Assembly (NCBI GenBank): GCA_002343485.1
Contig: DDST01000034.1
Coordinates: 1 to 36,237, forward strand
Direction of reading: 5' to 3'
From: Proteobacteria bacterium UBA2383
Lineage (GTDB): Bacteria > Pseudomonadota > Gammaproteobacteria > Competibacterales > Competibacteraceae
Length of the DNA: 36,237 nucleotides
Under the pieces are notes generated by a model that was not told the origin of the DNA, made no database searches, and worked only from the letters and a program-made list of their open reading frames with translations. The position numbers and the translations under genes are program-made. Position 1 is the first letter of the stretch, and every line of letters begins with the position of its first letter. Below are positions 14,012-22,151 of this stretch, piece by piece.

Positions 14012-16090
14012 ATGCGTAAGACTGTGCTGCTGTGGTCAGCAGTGATACTGGTGAGTCTAGTTCAGACTGCGGTTTCACAAGAACCGGCGGTCAATAAATG
14101 GCAGGATGAAAAAGGTGTTTGGCATTACGGTCAAACCCGGCCGGCATCACCCGGCGCAGCCACCAATACTGCTGCCGATGCCTATCGCCGTGGTGATTTT
14201 ACGACAGCGTTTCAAGAGTATATGACGTGGGCCAAGCAAGGCGATCCGAGTGCCCAAAATATGATCGGCCTCATGTACTTGCGTGGGCATGGCGTCGTAC
14301 GCAATCAGCGCACCGCGACCGAATGGTTGCGGCGAGCGGCCCTACAGGGTAATGCTGACGCCCAATTTCACTTGGGGATGTTGTATGCCAACGACCCGAG
14401 TATCGCCCCCAGCGAGCGTGAGGCGTCATTCTGGCTGATGCGCTCCGCAGAGCGCGGCAATCCCGAGGCACAGTACGTGCTGGCCACTCAGTACGCGACC
14501 GGCAAGGGCATAACGCAGGATGATGTCCAGGCGGTTACGTGGTATCTCAAAGCAGCGGAACAAAATCATGCCGCCGCCCAATTTGAATTAGGAAATTTTT
14601 ACGCCAGTGGCCGTGGTGTTTCCCGTAATGATAAAGAGGCAGTGCGTTGGTATCAGCAAGCGGCCCAGCAAGGCAATGTGAATGCGCAATTCAATCTCGG
14701 CGCCATGTTTGCCACGGGCCGTGGCGTTGTGGCAATCAGTGATGACGAGGCAGCGCATTGGTACCGTAAAGCCGCTGAGCAGAATCATGCCGAGGCGCAA
14801 TACAATCTAGCAGTGCGTTATTTGAGCGGTCGCGGCGTACCTGACAACCCTGGAGAGGCGTTCCGCTGGATGCGCAAAGCAGCCGAGCAAGGATTAGATG
14901 TGGCCGAGGTTAATGTCGGACGCCTGTATGCCGAGGGTCATGGCGTGGCCCGTAACGATACAGAAGCGGTGCGTTGGTACCAGAAAGCTGCGGACCGCAA
15001 TATTCCGCTGGCGCAATACTACCTGGGGCGGATGTATGTAGAGGGACGAGGGGTGCCCCGTGATGAACGGCAAGCCCTGCTCTGGTTCCGCCGGGCCGCT
15101 GACCAGGATCTGCCTTTGGCGCAACTGGAGCTCGCGGAGGGCTACCTGAACGGTCGCGGCGTCGTTCTGGATGAAGCCAAAGGGATTCAGTTGATGGACC
15201 GGGCCGCCGCCGGCGGTAATGTTGAAGCCCAATTCCGCTTAGCGGGGCGCTATCTGACCGGACGCGGAGTCTCGCGTAACGAACAATTGGGGCTAAACTG
15301 GCTGAATAAGGCGGCTGCACAAGGGCATATCGAGGCGCAATATCAATTAGGCGCTTTTTATGCTGCAAAAGGCCAGGATGGACAGAACGAACAGATGGCG
15401 GTGGAGTGGTATCGCAAAGCGGCAGAGCAAGGTCATGTTCCCAGTCAGGCGCAACTGGCCAAGATGTACACGCAAGGCAGTGGCGTGTCGCAGGATGAAC
15501 GACAGGCCTTGCAATGGTTCCGGCAGGCTGCGCAACAGGGCAATGCGGAATCGCAATTCAATCTGGGGGTGTTTTACGCCAATGGCCGGGGAACGCCGCC
15601 AGATGACACGCAGGCGGTGGTCTGGCTGCGTAAAGCCGCCGAACAAGGTTTAGCTGCCGCCCAATTGAATCTGGGATTGATGTATGCGGATGGCCGGGGC
15701 GGATTACCAAAGAGCGAGCGCCAGGCTGCCGAATGGTACCGGAAGGCCGCCGGACAGAATGTACCGCTGGCTCAAGTATTGCTAGGATTGCTGTATGCGA
15801 CCGGGCGCGGGGTGCCCCGCGATGACTCGCAAGCGTTCGCCTGGTTCGAAAAAGCGGCCAACAATCACCTGCCCTTGGCGCAATACGGGCTAGGGATGCT
15901 GTACAGCAATGGCCGTGGCGTAAAAGCCGACTGGATCAAGGCGCATCTCTGGCTGGATCTGGCGGTATCCGGCGGCTATGTAGGAGCCACTCAACCGCTG
16001 GACATGGTGGCCAGCCGGTTGAGCCAAACCGAATTGGCAGAAGCCCGCCACTTGGCACAGCAATGGCGGATGTCTGAAACCCGGAATTGA
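14012..16090 (+). CDS. Exported Sel1-repeat protein
   Basis: A 692-residue secreted or periplasmic protein. From the ATG at 14012 there is a clear signal peptide (M-R-K-T then a hydrophobic stretch, cleavage near A-V-S at 20-22), and GGAGG sits 5 nt upstream. The longer in-frame start at 13955 would bury the signal peptide and is rejected. After cleavage comes a short W-Q-D-E-K-G-V-W-H-Y segment resembling DUF4124. About 16 Sel1-like repeats of roughly 36 residues follow, each with A-Q-x-x-L-G-x-x-Y-x-x-G-R-G-V and W-Y/F-x-K-A-A. The C-terminal H-L-W-L-D-L-A repeat cap is also present. Sel1 solenoids bind proteins or glycans; the binding partner is unknown. One repeat (about 11) has lost the G-R-G turn (A-A-K-G-Q). 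It is divergent from the ter operon. Confidence 0.9.
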   Translation: MRKTVLLWSAVILVSLVQTAVSQEPAVNKWQDEKGVWHYGQTRPASPGAATNTAADAYRRGDFTTAFQEYMTWAKQGDPSAQNMIGLMYLRGHGVVRNQRTATEWLRRAALQGNADAQFHLGMLYANDPSIAPSEREASFWLMRSAERGNPEAQYVLATQYATGKGITQDDVQAVTWYLKAAEQNHAAAQFELGNFYASGRGVSRNDKEAVRWYQQAAQQGNVNAQFNLGAMFATGRGVVAISDDEAAHWYRKAAEQNHAEAQYNLAVRYLSGRGVPDNPGEAFRWMRKAAEQGLDVAEVNVGRLYAEGHGVARNDTEAVRWYQKAADRNIPLAQYYLGRMYVEGRGVPRDERQALLWFRRAADQDLPLAQLELAEGYLNGRGVVLDEAKGIQLMDRAAAGGNVEAQFRLAGRYLTGRGVSRNEQLGLNWLNKAAAQGHIEAQYQLGAFYAAKGQDGQNEQMAVEWYRKAAEQGHVPSQAQLAKMYTQGSGVSQDERQALQWFRQAAQQGNAESQFNLGVFYANGRGTPPDDTQAVVWLRKAAEQGLAAAQLNLGLMYADGRGGLPKSERQAAEWYRKAAGQNVPLAQVLLGLLYATGRGVPRDDSQAFAWFEKAANNHLPLAQYGLGMLYSNGRGVKADWIKAHLWLDLAVSGGYVGATQPLDMVASRLSQTELAEARHLAQQWRMSETRN

Positions 16091-16109
16091 AGGAGCGGGA
16101 ACACACCTG

Positions 16110-16514
16110 TCAGTGGACCTTACGGTCGGGATCCAGCAAATGCTGGCCTAGATTCCGGACAAACTCATCCAGCCGCGTGGATTCCGTATGCATGCGTTCG
16201 TTCATCTCCCGCAAGGCAGTGGACATTTGGTAGCTACGAAACAGCAGTTTTTCCAGATCATCGGTCTGCCAGAGCTGATCGGAATTGATCTCCGGCCCAT
16301 TGTCGCTCAACGACACCGCACACCACTCAGGAATCCGATAGAGCAGTACCGATTCCCGGTCACTGGCTAGGCAGAGAGTGACCCCCACTTCGTATTTGCG
16401 CAGTACTTCTACCACTTCATCGAGACAGTGTTGCATTTCCACGCTGGGTCGTTCGCCGGTTTGTGGAACATCATCCTCGCTCAAGACGGATGGTTCTTTG
16501 TCTACCCTGTTCAT
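16110..16514 (-). CDS. Small acidic protein of unknown function
   Basis: I do not recognise this 134-residue protein. It is soluble with no signal peptide. The N-terminal 25 residues are polar and probably disordered. A mixed helix/strand core follows (E-V-V-E-V-L-R-K-Y-E-V-G-V-T-L-C-L and V-L-L-Y-R-I-P-E-W-C). The C-terminal third is a long predicted helix (L-E-K-L-L-F-R-S-Y-Q-M-S through L-D-E-F-V-R-N-L-G). AGGAGG 8 nt upstream makes it a real gene. It lies tail to tail with the Sel1 gene and head to head with the membrane sulfatase-fold gene, with only 73 nt between starts. Confidence 0.75.
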   Translation of the reverse strand: MNRVDKEPSVLSEDDVPQTGERPSVEMQHCLDEVVEVLRKYEVGVTLCLASDRESVLLYRIPEWCAVSLSDNGPEINSDQLWQTDDLEKLLFRSYQMSTALREMNERMHTESTRLDEFVRNLGQHLLDPDRKVH

Positions 16515-16587
16515 GAAACTTGCCTCCTGTCATCGGGATCGGATGGTTTAACGCGGTGACAGGCTCCTTTAGTGGTTCATCCCGAAT

Positions 16588-18234
16588 ATGCTTATTCCCA
16601 TGCACAACCTGCCGCGGCTCAGTATAAACGTTTTCCGCTGTTCACTGGCGCTCTTGCTGCTTAATTTGGCATTGACCTTTCAGAACCGCTGGCCGACCCC
16701 CGGAGTACGCGGTGTACTGGAATTCTCTCTCGATCTGATCGTATTGCTCCTAGCGCTGACCTTGCTCGTCGCCTGGCGAGGGCCGCTGGGCCGCTGGGGC
16801 CGGGGTCTGTTGCTCGGTGGTTTCATCATCCTGGTTTTGGGGCGGTATATCGATGTCACCATGCCCGCGTTGATGGGGCGTTCCATCCATTTGTACTGGG
16901 ACAGCCAACATATCCCCCGGGTTGCAGCGATGTTTCTAGACAGCGTGACGGCTTGGCAATTGGCATTGGGCAGTCTGGCGTTGCTGGTCATGCTGGGAAT
17001 CATGGTTGCGATGCTACGCTGGGCGCTGGATACAGTCCTGATGACACTGGATCAACCGGTTGGGCGCTGGATTCTCGGGGGGATCGCTGCGGTATTGCTG
17101 GCATCCTATGGCGCGGGCCGGTTGAATGTGCGCCTGCCCACTGAACATCGGTTTGCGTTGCCGGTCGCCTCGATGCTCATCGAGCAAATCCAGTTGGCGC
17201 TGGAAGCGACCGTATTACGCAATCAAGGGCGCATCGCTGCGCAACCACCGCTATTGAATTCGAATTTAAGCGGGCTAAAAGGCGGCGATCTGCTGGTGAT
17301 GTTCTTTGAATCTTATGGGGCGCTGGTCTTCGACGATCCCCGCTTTGCTAAGCCGCTAGCCGGTGATTTCGCCGCATTGGAACAGACATTGGAACAGGCA
17401 GGCTGGCGGACGGCCTCGGCACGGGTGGAATCGAGTACTTTTGGCGGTCTCTCCTGGCTGGCGCATTCGAGCCTGCTATCCGGATTGCGCATCGCGGATC
17501 AAGGCGACTACCGTGAATTGCTGGCCACTGACCGGTCGACCTTGGTCCAGTCTTTTGCCGCTGCCGGTTACCGGACCGTGGCGGTCATGCCGGGTTTGCG
17601 TTATCCGTGGCCGGAAGGGCAATTTTACCGGTTCGCCGAAATTTATAATGCGGAACGCCTGGATTATCACGGTCCTGCCTATGGCTGGTGGGCGATTCCC
17701 GATCAGTACAGCCTGTACCGGATTCACCGGCTTGAACTGGAACCGGCGATGAATCGCACGCCACGTTTCGTGTTCTTCCCCACCATCAACAGCCACGCGC
17801 CCTTTGCGCCCTTGCCGCCGTATCAGCCGGATTGGCGCGCTTTCGATGCGCCCGCCCATGCGGTGGCGGTATCCGGGCCGGTAGAATTGAATGAACGATT
17901 GGATGGCGAAGCACTGGCGGCCGCCTATATCCAAAGCGTTCGCTACAACCTCGCTATGGTAGGCGGTTATCTGCGCCAATACGCGCCAGCGAGCGCCTTG
18001 TTAGTCGTGCTGGGCGATCACCAGCCGCCAGCCATCGTCGGCGGCCGGGAGATTTCCTGGCAGATCCCGGTTCATCTGTTTTCGCGCGATCCGGCGTTAC
18101 TGGAGCGCTTTATGGCGAACGGATTCCAGCCGGGGATGCAACCGGGACCTACCGCGCTGGGCGGGATTGAACGGGTTGGGCCGTTGTTGCTGGAAGCATT
18201 GGATCAGAGGGCGGTGAAGCCAGCGCCACATTAA
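16588..18234 (+). CDS. Membrane-anchored sulfatase/LtaS-type phosphotransferase-fold protein
   Basis: A 548-residue inner-membrane protein. The N-terminal ~200 residues hold about five hydrophobic segments (near 15-32, 45-63, 72-92, 125-150, 160-180). An extracytoplasmic alkaline-phosphatase/sulfatase-like domain follows. Metal-site motifs are visible: F-F-E-S-Y-G (E241), a likely nucleophile region S-S-T-F-G-G (T284), S-H-A-P-F (H403) and L-G-D-H-Q-P-P (D477, H478). The arrangement is that of LtaS/OpgB/EptA-like enzymes, which move phosphoglycerol or phosphoethanolamine from lipids, or hydrolyse such bonds, on the outer face of the membrane. In a Gram-negative, glucan or LPS modification is more likely than teichoic acid synthesis. 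A CDP-alcohol phosphatidyltransferase is encoded next, convergent. The start has only a weak ribosome site; ATG 16600 is an alternative. Confidence 0.8.
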   Translation: MLIPMHNLPRLSINVFRCSLALLLLNLALTFQNRWPTPGVRGVLEFSLDLIVLLLALTLLVAWRGPLGRWGRGLLLGGFIILVLGRYIDVTMPALMGRSIHLYWDSQHIPRVAAMFLDSVTAWQLALGSLALLVMLGIMVAMLRWALDTVLMTLDQPVGRWILGGIAAVLLASYGAGRLNVRLPTEHRFALPVASMLIEQIQLALEATVLRNQGRIAAQPPLLNSNLSGLKGGDLLVMFFESYGALVFDDPRFAKPLAGDFAALEQTLEQAGWRTASARVESSTFGGLSWLAHSSLLSGLRIADQGDYRELLATDRSTLVQSFAAAGYRTVAVMPGLRYPWPEGQFYRFAEIYNAERLDYHGPAYGWWAIPDQYSLYRIHRLELEPAMNRTPRFVFFPTINSHAPFAPLPPYQPDWRAFDAPAHAVAVSGPVELNERLDGEALAAAYIQSVRYNLAMVGGYLRQYAPASALLVVLGDHQPPAIVGGREISWQIPVHLFSRDPALLERFMANGFQPGMQPGPTALGGIERVGPLLLEALDQRAVKPAPH

Positions 18235-18359
18235 GCTTTATCTGCGTTTCCAGGCAAGGCCGGACAGATTCCATGTTCATTACTGAAGTTGATGCGATCA
18301 GGCTCACCGAGTAGCGGGGGCAATCCCGCACTTGATCCAATTACCCTGGACGCCAAGGA

Positions 18360-19103
18360 TCAAGCCGACAGACGATTCTGCCGCCACAACCAAGCTATAT
18401 CCACCGCAAAGGACAGCGCCAGTAGCCCTAATGCCGCGGCGGCCAACACGGTTGACTTCGGGGGAATGAGTGGCGGCGTCAGGCACAGCACCAGCACCAC
18501 AGTTTGGATCACGCACACGGTTTGCCGGCGCCGGCGTGGCGGCAGCGGCTGATTTAACCAAGGCAGCGCGTAGCCCAGCAGGACAAAGCCATAACGCAAT
18601 GCCCCGGATAAGATGACCCAGACCCCGGCTTTGCCGGATTGCCAGACCAGCACCGTCAGGATCAGAATAAAAAAAGCATCCACTTCCATATCGAAGCGGG
18701 CGCCAAAGAGACTCTGCGTACCATGCCGGCGCGCCAGCCAGCCATCCAGTCCATCGAGAATTAAGGCGGCTATGGCCAACGCTGTCATGATCCAGGCCAA
18801 TGCAGGCGTCAATGCGGGTTGACCCATCAGTCCGGCAAACAGGGCGGTGATGCCAGCGCGCAATAAGGTGACGGTATTGGCTGCACCAAAACAGGTCAAT
18901 GGCTGATGTTGGGGTAGAAACTGCGCCAGGATTAGTAGCTGTCCAATAAAGGCCGTGAGCGATTGAGCAACATAGCCCATGGGCATTTTAAAAGTCTGGG
19001 TAATGATGAGCGCGATGCAGGTCAGCAGCAATAGCACGGCAACAATATTCAACAGCGCGCTCACCCGCAATGGCCGAAGCGAGGTTTCCGTAGCGTGGGT
19101 CAC
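18360..19103 (-). CDS. CDP-alcohol phosphatidyltransferase
   Basis: A 247-residue integral membrane enzyme with six or seven hydrophobic segments. The complete family signature D-x2-D-G-x2-A-R-x8-G-x3-D-x3-D is present at D117, D120, G121, A124, R125, G134, D138 and D142. It is preceded by the N-T-V-T-L-L-R-A-G helix. The family transfers the phosphatidyl group from CDP-diacylglycerol to an alcohol such as glycerol-phosphate, serine, inositol or choline. The acceptor cannot be told; the protein is longer than PgsA, with two additional N-terminal membrane segments. The start is GTG at 19103 with no good ribosome site. It follows the small helical gene by 22 nt and probably shares its transcript. 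It is divergent from the MDR/PTPS/GT/MT genes and likely part of the same functional group. Confidence 0.85.
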   Translation of the reverse strand: MTHATETSLRPLRVSALLNIVAVLLLLTCIALIITQTFKMPMGYVAQSLTAFIGQLLILAQFLPQHQPLTCFGAANTVTLLRAGITALFAGLMGQPALTPALAWIMTALAIAALILDGLDGWLARRHGTQSLFGARFDMEVDAFFILILTVLVWQSGKAGVWVILSGALRYGFVLLGYALPWLNQPLPPRRRRQTVCVIQTVVLVLCLTPPLIPPKSTVLAAAALGLLALSFAVDIAWLWRQNRLSA

Positions 19104-19125
19104 CGGGATGGAATCAATGGCTGTT

Positions 19126-19560
19126 TCAGGAAGGTGTCAAGTCTTTTGGTTGAATCGCTTCCAGCCGCAAAAGTACTTGACGCAATTCACTCAATCCGCC
19201 AGGCAGGTTCTGGTGAAGAATCCTGTCCAGCAAAGGTTCCTGCATTTGAATTCCAGCCTGTTCGATTTCATCAATCAACTCAGAAAGATGCACTTCATAG
19301 CGCCGCCAGTCCGCGGCGAGTTGCCGGATTTGTTCTGCCGCCTTAGCGGAAGAGTGCAAATCAATGCTCTCGCCAAGACTGGCACGCAACTCGACCACTT
19401 CTCTTCCGAATTGATGGCTCAGATCATCCACAAGGTGTACGGGTTGCTCTATAGTGCCAGGCACCCGGCTACGCAAGATATCGCCGGCGCTCATCAGCAC
19501 CGTGAGAGGCGTTGCTAAGGCATGGAGCAGGGAATGGACCGTCGCTGCAAAATTTGCCAT
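19126..19560 (-). CDS. Small all-helical protein with H-box-like motif
   Basis: I do not recognise a family. The protein has 144 residues and looks mainly helical, with no signal peptide and no charged tail. The N-terminus reads L-L-H-A-L-A-T-P-L-T-V-L-M-S-A-G-D-I-L (H13). This resembles the phospho-accepting H-box of HisKA kinases (H-E-L-R-T-P-L-T), with hydrophobic spacing kept but the acidic residue after His replaced by Ala. No ATPase domain follows. The remaining helices (about 42-75, 80-105, 110-138) could form a helical bundle. GAGAG upstream supports the ATG. It probably forms a two-gene transcript with the CDP-alcohol phosphatidyltransferase and is divergent from the MDR gene, 96 nt away. 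A histidine-phosphotransfer-like role is possible but unproven. Confidence 0.7.
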   Translation of the reverse strand: MANFAATVHSLLHALATPLTVLMSAGDILRSRVPGTIEQPVHLVDDLSHQFGREVVELRASLGESIDLHSSAKAAEQIRQLAADWRRYEVHLSELIDEIEQAGIQMQEPLLDRILHQNLPGGLSELRQVLLRLEAIQPKDLTPS

Positions 19561-19656
19561 ATGGGTTCTCTCTATTGCGTCTTTACATTACTAACTCATT
19601 TTAAGGCATCTTAAGACGAATGCCGTTCCAAAAACCTTGGAGAGCAGTCATCAACA

Positions 19657-20658
19657 ATGAGAACCGATGATATGCCCGCCCACGCATTCTGGCTGGTTGC
19701 GCCCGGCCGCGGCGAAATTCGCAGTGAGCGATTGCCGTTGCCCGGCCCCGATGAGGTGCAGGTGCGGACACTGTACACGGCGATCAGCCGCGGCACTGAG
19801 AGTCTGGTATTTCGTGGCGAAGTGCCGCCTAGCCAATACCCGGTGATGCGTGCCCCCTTCCAGCAAGGCGAATTCCCGGCGCCAGTGAAATACGGTTATA
19901 GCAACGTCGGCATCGTTGAGGCCGGTGTACCCGCTTGCCTCGGAAAGACTGTATTTTGTCTCTATCCCCATCAAGACCGTTATGTGGTCCCGGCAGCAGC
20001 CGTCACGCCGGTATCCGGCTCGGTTCCGGCGGGACGGGCCGTACTGGCCGCTAATCTGGAAACCGCGCTCAATGTGCTTTGGGATGCCGGACCTCGATTG
20101 GGCGACCGGATCACGGTCATCGGCGCTGGCGTGGTCGGATGCCTGACCGCCCGGCTGGCAGGACGGCTGCCAGGATGCGCGGTGCAACTGGTGGACATTG
20201 ATCCTAATAAGGCGCTCATCGCCGAACAACTGGGCGTTCGTTTCGCCCTGCCAACGCAGGCGGAAAGCCAGCAGGATGTGATCATTCATGCCAGCGGCGC
20301 ACCCGCCGGACTGGCCACCGCATTGGGTTTGGCCGGTTTCGAGGCCACCGTTGTGGAAGCAAGCTGGTTCGGGATCAAAGCCGTCAGCTTGCCTCTCGGC
20401 GAGGATTTCCACGCCAAACGGCTGAACCTGCGCAGTTCCCAGGTTGGCCATATCGCCACGGCCCAACGCAGCCGCTGGACTTATCGACGGCGCATGACAA
20501 CCATCATGGAATTGCTGGAAGATCCGGTGTTGGATAGATTAATCAGCGGTGAAAGTCCATTTACAGCATTGCCGGAAGTGATGAGTGCGCTAAGCCAGAA
20601 TCCGTCAGGCGTATTGTGCCACCGTATTGATTACCGCCCGGTAGAACTTGTGCAATGA
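19657..20658 (+). CDS. MDR-superfamily oxidoreductase lacking zinc ligands
   Basis: A 333-residue medium-chain dehydrogenase/reductase-like protein. The N-terminal GroES-like domain has Y-T-A-I-S-R-G-T-E-S-L-V-F-R-G-E and K-Y-G-Y-S-N-V-G-I-V-E, where zinc alcohol dehydrogenases have C-G-T-D and G-H-E. The catalytic Cys and His ligands and the four-Cys structural lobe are absent. The Rossmann domain has V-I-G-A-G-V-V-G (about 154-161) and the acidic strand end L-V-D-I-D (178-182), suggesting NAD(H) use. The I-S-R-G-T-E and M-R-A-P-F-Q blocks also recall the BchC-type branch. It is first of four plus-strand genes; the gap to the next is 42 nt. It probably reduces or oxidises an intermediate of the cluster's product. 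Two possible ATG starts lie five codons apart (19657, 19672). Confidence 0.82.
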   Translation: MRTDDMPAHAFWLVAPGRGEIRSERLPLPGPDEVQVRTLYTAISRGTESLVFRGEVPPSQYPVMRAPFQQGEFPAPVKYGYSNVGIVEAGVPACLGKTVFCLYPHQDRYVVPAAAVTPVSGSVPAGRAVLAANLETALNVLWDAGPRLGDRITVIGAGVVGCLTARLAGRLPGCAVQLVDIDPNKALIAEQLGVRFALPTQAESQQDVIIHASGAPAGLATALGLAGFEATVVEASWFGIKAVSLPLGEDFHAKRLNLRSSQVGHIATAQRSRWTYRRRMTTIMELLEDPVLDRLISGESPFTALPEVMSALSQNPSGVLCHRIDYRPVELVQ

Positions 20659-20700
20659 TTTCAACCGGATCATCCAAAATCCTCAACCCGAGGTCCTGCT

Positions 20701-21102
20701 ATGTACACTGTTTGCGTCCGTGACCATTTGATGATTGCCCACAGCTTTCGCGGAGAGACGTTTGGTTCCGCTCAGCGAATGCATGGGGCCACCTACGTCG
20801 TCGATCTGGAACTACGCCGTCCTGACCTTGATCCCGATGGGGTGGTAGTGGATATTGGCCGGCTGAGTGACAGTCTCCATGCAGTGCTGGAGGCGCTGAA
20901 TTACCGCAATCTCGACGAAATCCCCGAATTTTCGGGCCGTAATACGACGACCGAGTTTCTAGCCCGGGAGATTTTTGACCGGATTGCGGTACAGATCGAG
21001 GAGGGACAACTAGGATCAAACGCCACGGGCCTGAGTTCCATGCGCGTTACCTTGCATGAATCGCATATTGCCTGGGCGTCTTATGAGGGGCTTCTGCCTT
21101 GA
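20701..21102 (+). CDS. 6-pyruvoyl-tetrahydropterin synthase/QueD-fold protein with lost active site
   Basis: A 133-residue T-fold protein of the PTPS/QueD family. The fold signature is clear: first zinc His H14 in M-I-A-H-S-F, second H28 in M-H-G, the strand V-V-V-D-I-G-R-L, N-T-T-T-E-F-L-A-R and the pterin-anchoring Glu (E120) in L-H-E-S-H-I-A-W. The key residues are changed. The third zinc ligand of the H-G-H motif is A30. The catalytic Cys four residues before H28 is A24. The catalytic Asp-His pair is N67-Y68. It should therefore not perform normal PTPS or QueD chemistry. It may bind a pterin or another ligand, or be a structural partner. GAGGT upstream supports the ATG. Its stop overlaps the glycosyltransferase start (TTGA), implying coupled translation. 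Confidence 0.85.
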   Translation: MYTVCVRDHLMIAHSFRGETFGSAQRMHGATYVVDLELRRPDLDPDGVVVDIGRLSDSLHAVLEALNYRNLDEIPEFSGRNTTTEFLAREIFDRIAVQIEEGQLGSNATGLSSMRVTLHESHIAWASYEGLLP

Positions 21103-22151
21103 ACCAGGCGTATTTCCTGATCCCCGGCGATCCTGACCGGCGCACCGGCGGCACGATCTACGATCGGCGCATCATGGCCGGGCTGGCCGCATTGGGCTGG
21201 TCCGTCACGCTTCAGCGCCTCGACGCCACATTCCCCGCACCGGCCCAAGCGGCGCTAGCCGAAGCGCATGATGTGCTGTCTGGGTTGCCAGAGAAGGCAT
21301 TGGTGATCATTGACGGGCTGGCGCTGGGGGCTATGCCAGAAGCCGCCGCCGCCCACCGCGGCCGGTTGCGCCTGGTTGGACTGGTGCATCACCCGCTGGC
21401 GCTGGAAACCGGGCTGGATGAGCCGGAACGTCAGCGCTTATACGCCAGTGAGCGCGAGGCGCTGCGCCACGTGCGCCACGTGATCGTGACCAGTCCCAGC
21501 ACCGCACAGGCGCTGGCCAGCTATGGCGTTGCAGCGGAACGCTGCACGGTAGTATCGCCCGGCGTTGACCCTGCCCCGCTAGCGGCCGGTTCAAACTGTG
21601 GTGAATGGGTCTGGTTGTGCGCGGCCACCCTGACTCCCCGCAAAGGCCACGCTGTTCTGTTCCGGGCACTGGCCCGGCTGCGGGATCGGAGGTGGCGGTT
21701 ACGTTGCGCCGGCGGCAACACGCAGGACCCGGCCTTTGCCGCTGATTTGCGGACGCTCGCCGGCGAATTGGATTTGTCTGGCCATATCGAGTGGTTAGGA
21801 GAGCTGGAGACAGCGGCGTTGGATGCGGCGTATCAACAAGCCGATGGATTTGTGCTGCCGTCTTTTCATGAAGGGTATGGGATGGTGCTGGCCGAAGCGC
21901 TCGCCCGAGGCTTACCCATCATCAGCACAACTGCCGGCGCGATTCCCAGTACCGTACCGCCGGATGCTAGATTATTGGTTCCGCCCGGCGACGAGACGGC
22001 GCTGGCCGAAGCACTGTTACGATTCATGGACGAGCCGGCGTTGCGGGAACAATTGGCCGCTGGGGCCCGTGCGGCGCGTCAGACCTTGCCTAACTGGCCA
22101 ACAGTCAGCGCCCGTTTCGCCAGGGTGCTGGAAGCGGTGTTAGCGGAATGA
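21099..22151 (+). CDS. GT4-type (GT-B) glycosyltransferase
   Basis: A 350-residue soluble glycosyltransferase. The C-terminal donor-binding domain has L-T-P-R-K-G-H (R181, K182, phosphate contacts) and the E-x7-E motif F-H-E-G-Y-G-M-V-L-A-E-A-L (E258, E266). I-S-T-T-A-G-A-I-P and L-V-P-P-G-D follow. The N-terminal half carries the G-G-T-I-Y-D-R-R entry expected of GT-B folds. It transfers a nucleotide-activated sugar with retention; donor and acceptor are unknown. The start is TTG at 21099 inside the previous stop, with GAGGGG 8 nt upstream; no other start in this frame fits better. It overlaps the methyltransferase start by 4 nt. Such tight packing suggests that the PTPS-like protein, this enzyme and the methyltransferase act on one product. 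Confidence 0.87.
   Translation: MNQAYFLIPGDPDRRTGGTIYDRRIMAGLAALGWSVTLQRLDATFPAPAQAALAEAHDVLSGLPEKALVIIDGLALGAMPEAAAAHRGRLRLVGLVHHPLALETGLDEPERQRLYASEREALRHVRHVIVTSPSTAQALASYGVAAERCTVVSPGVDPAPLAAGSNCGEWVWLCAATLTPRKGHAVLFRALARLRDRRWRLRCAGGNTQDPAFAADLRTLAGELDLSGHIEWLGELETAALDAAYQQADGFVLPSFHEGYGMVLAEALARGLPIISTTAGAIPSTVPPDARLLVPPGDETALAEALLRFMDEPALREQLAAGARAARQTLPNWPTVSARFARVLEAVLAE

Noticed and set aside
14200..15960. Periodic DNA repeats that could suggest a CRISPR or tandem repeat array
   Set aside because: The ~108-nt periodicity is the Sel1 protein repeat; bases vary between copies as in diverged coding repeats, and there are no spacers.
18304..18561. Short open frames across the CDP-alcohol phosphatidyltransferase gene
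   Set aside because: They are antisense or shifted frames of a gene with a complete catalytic signature.
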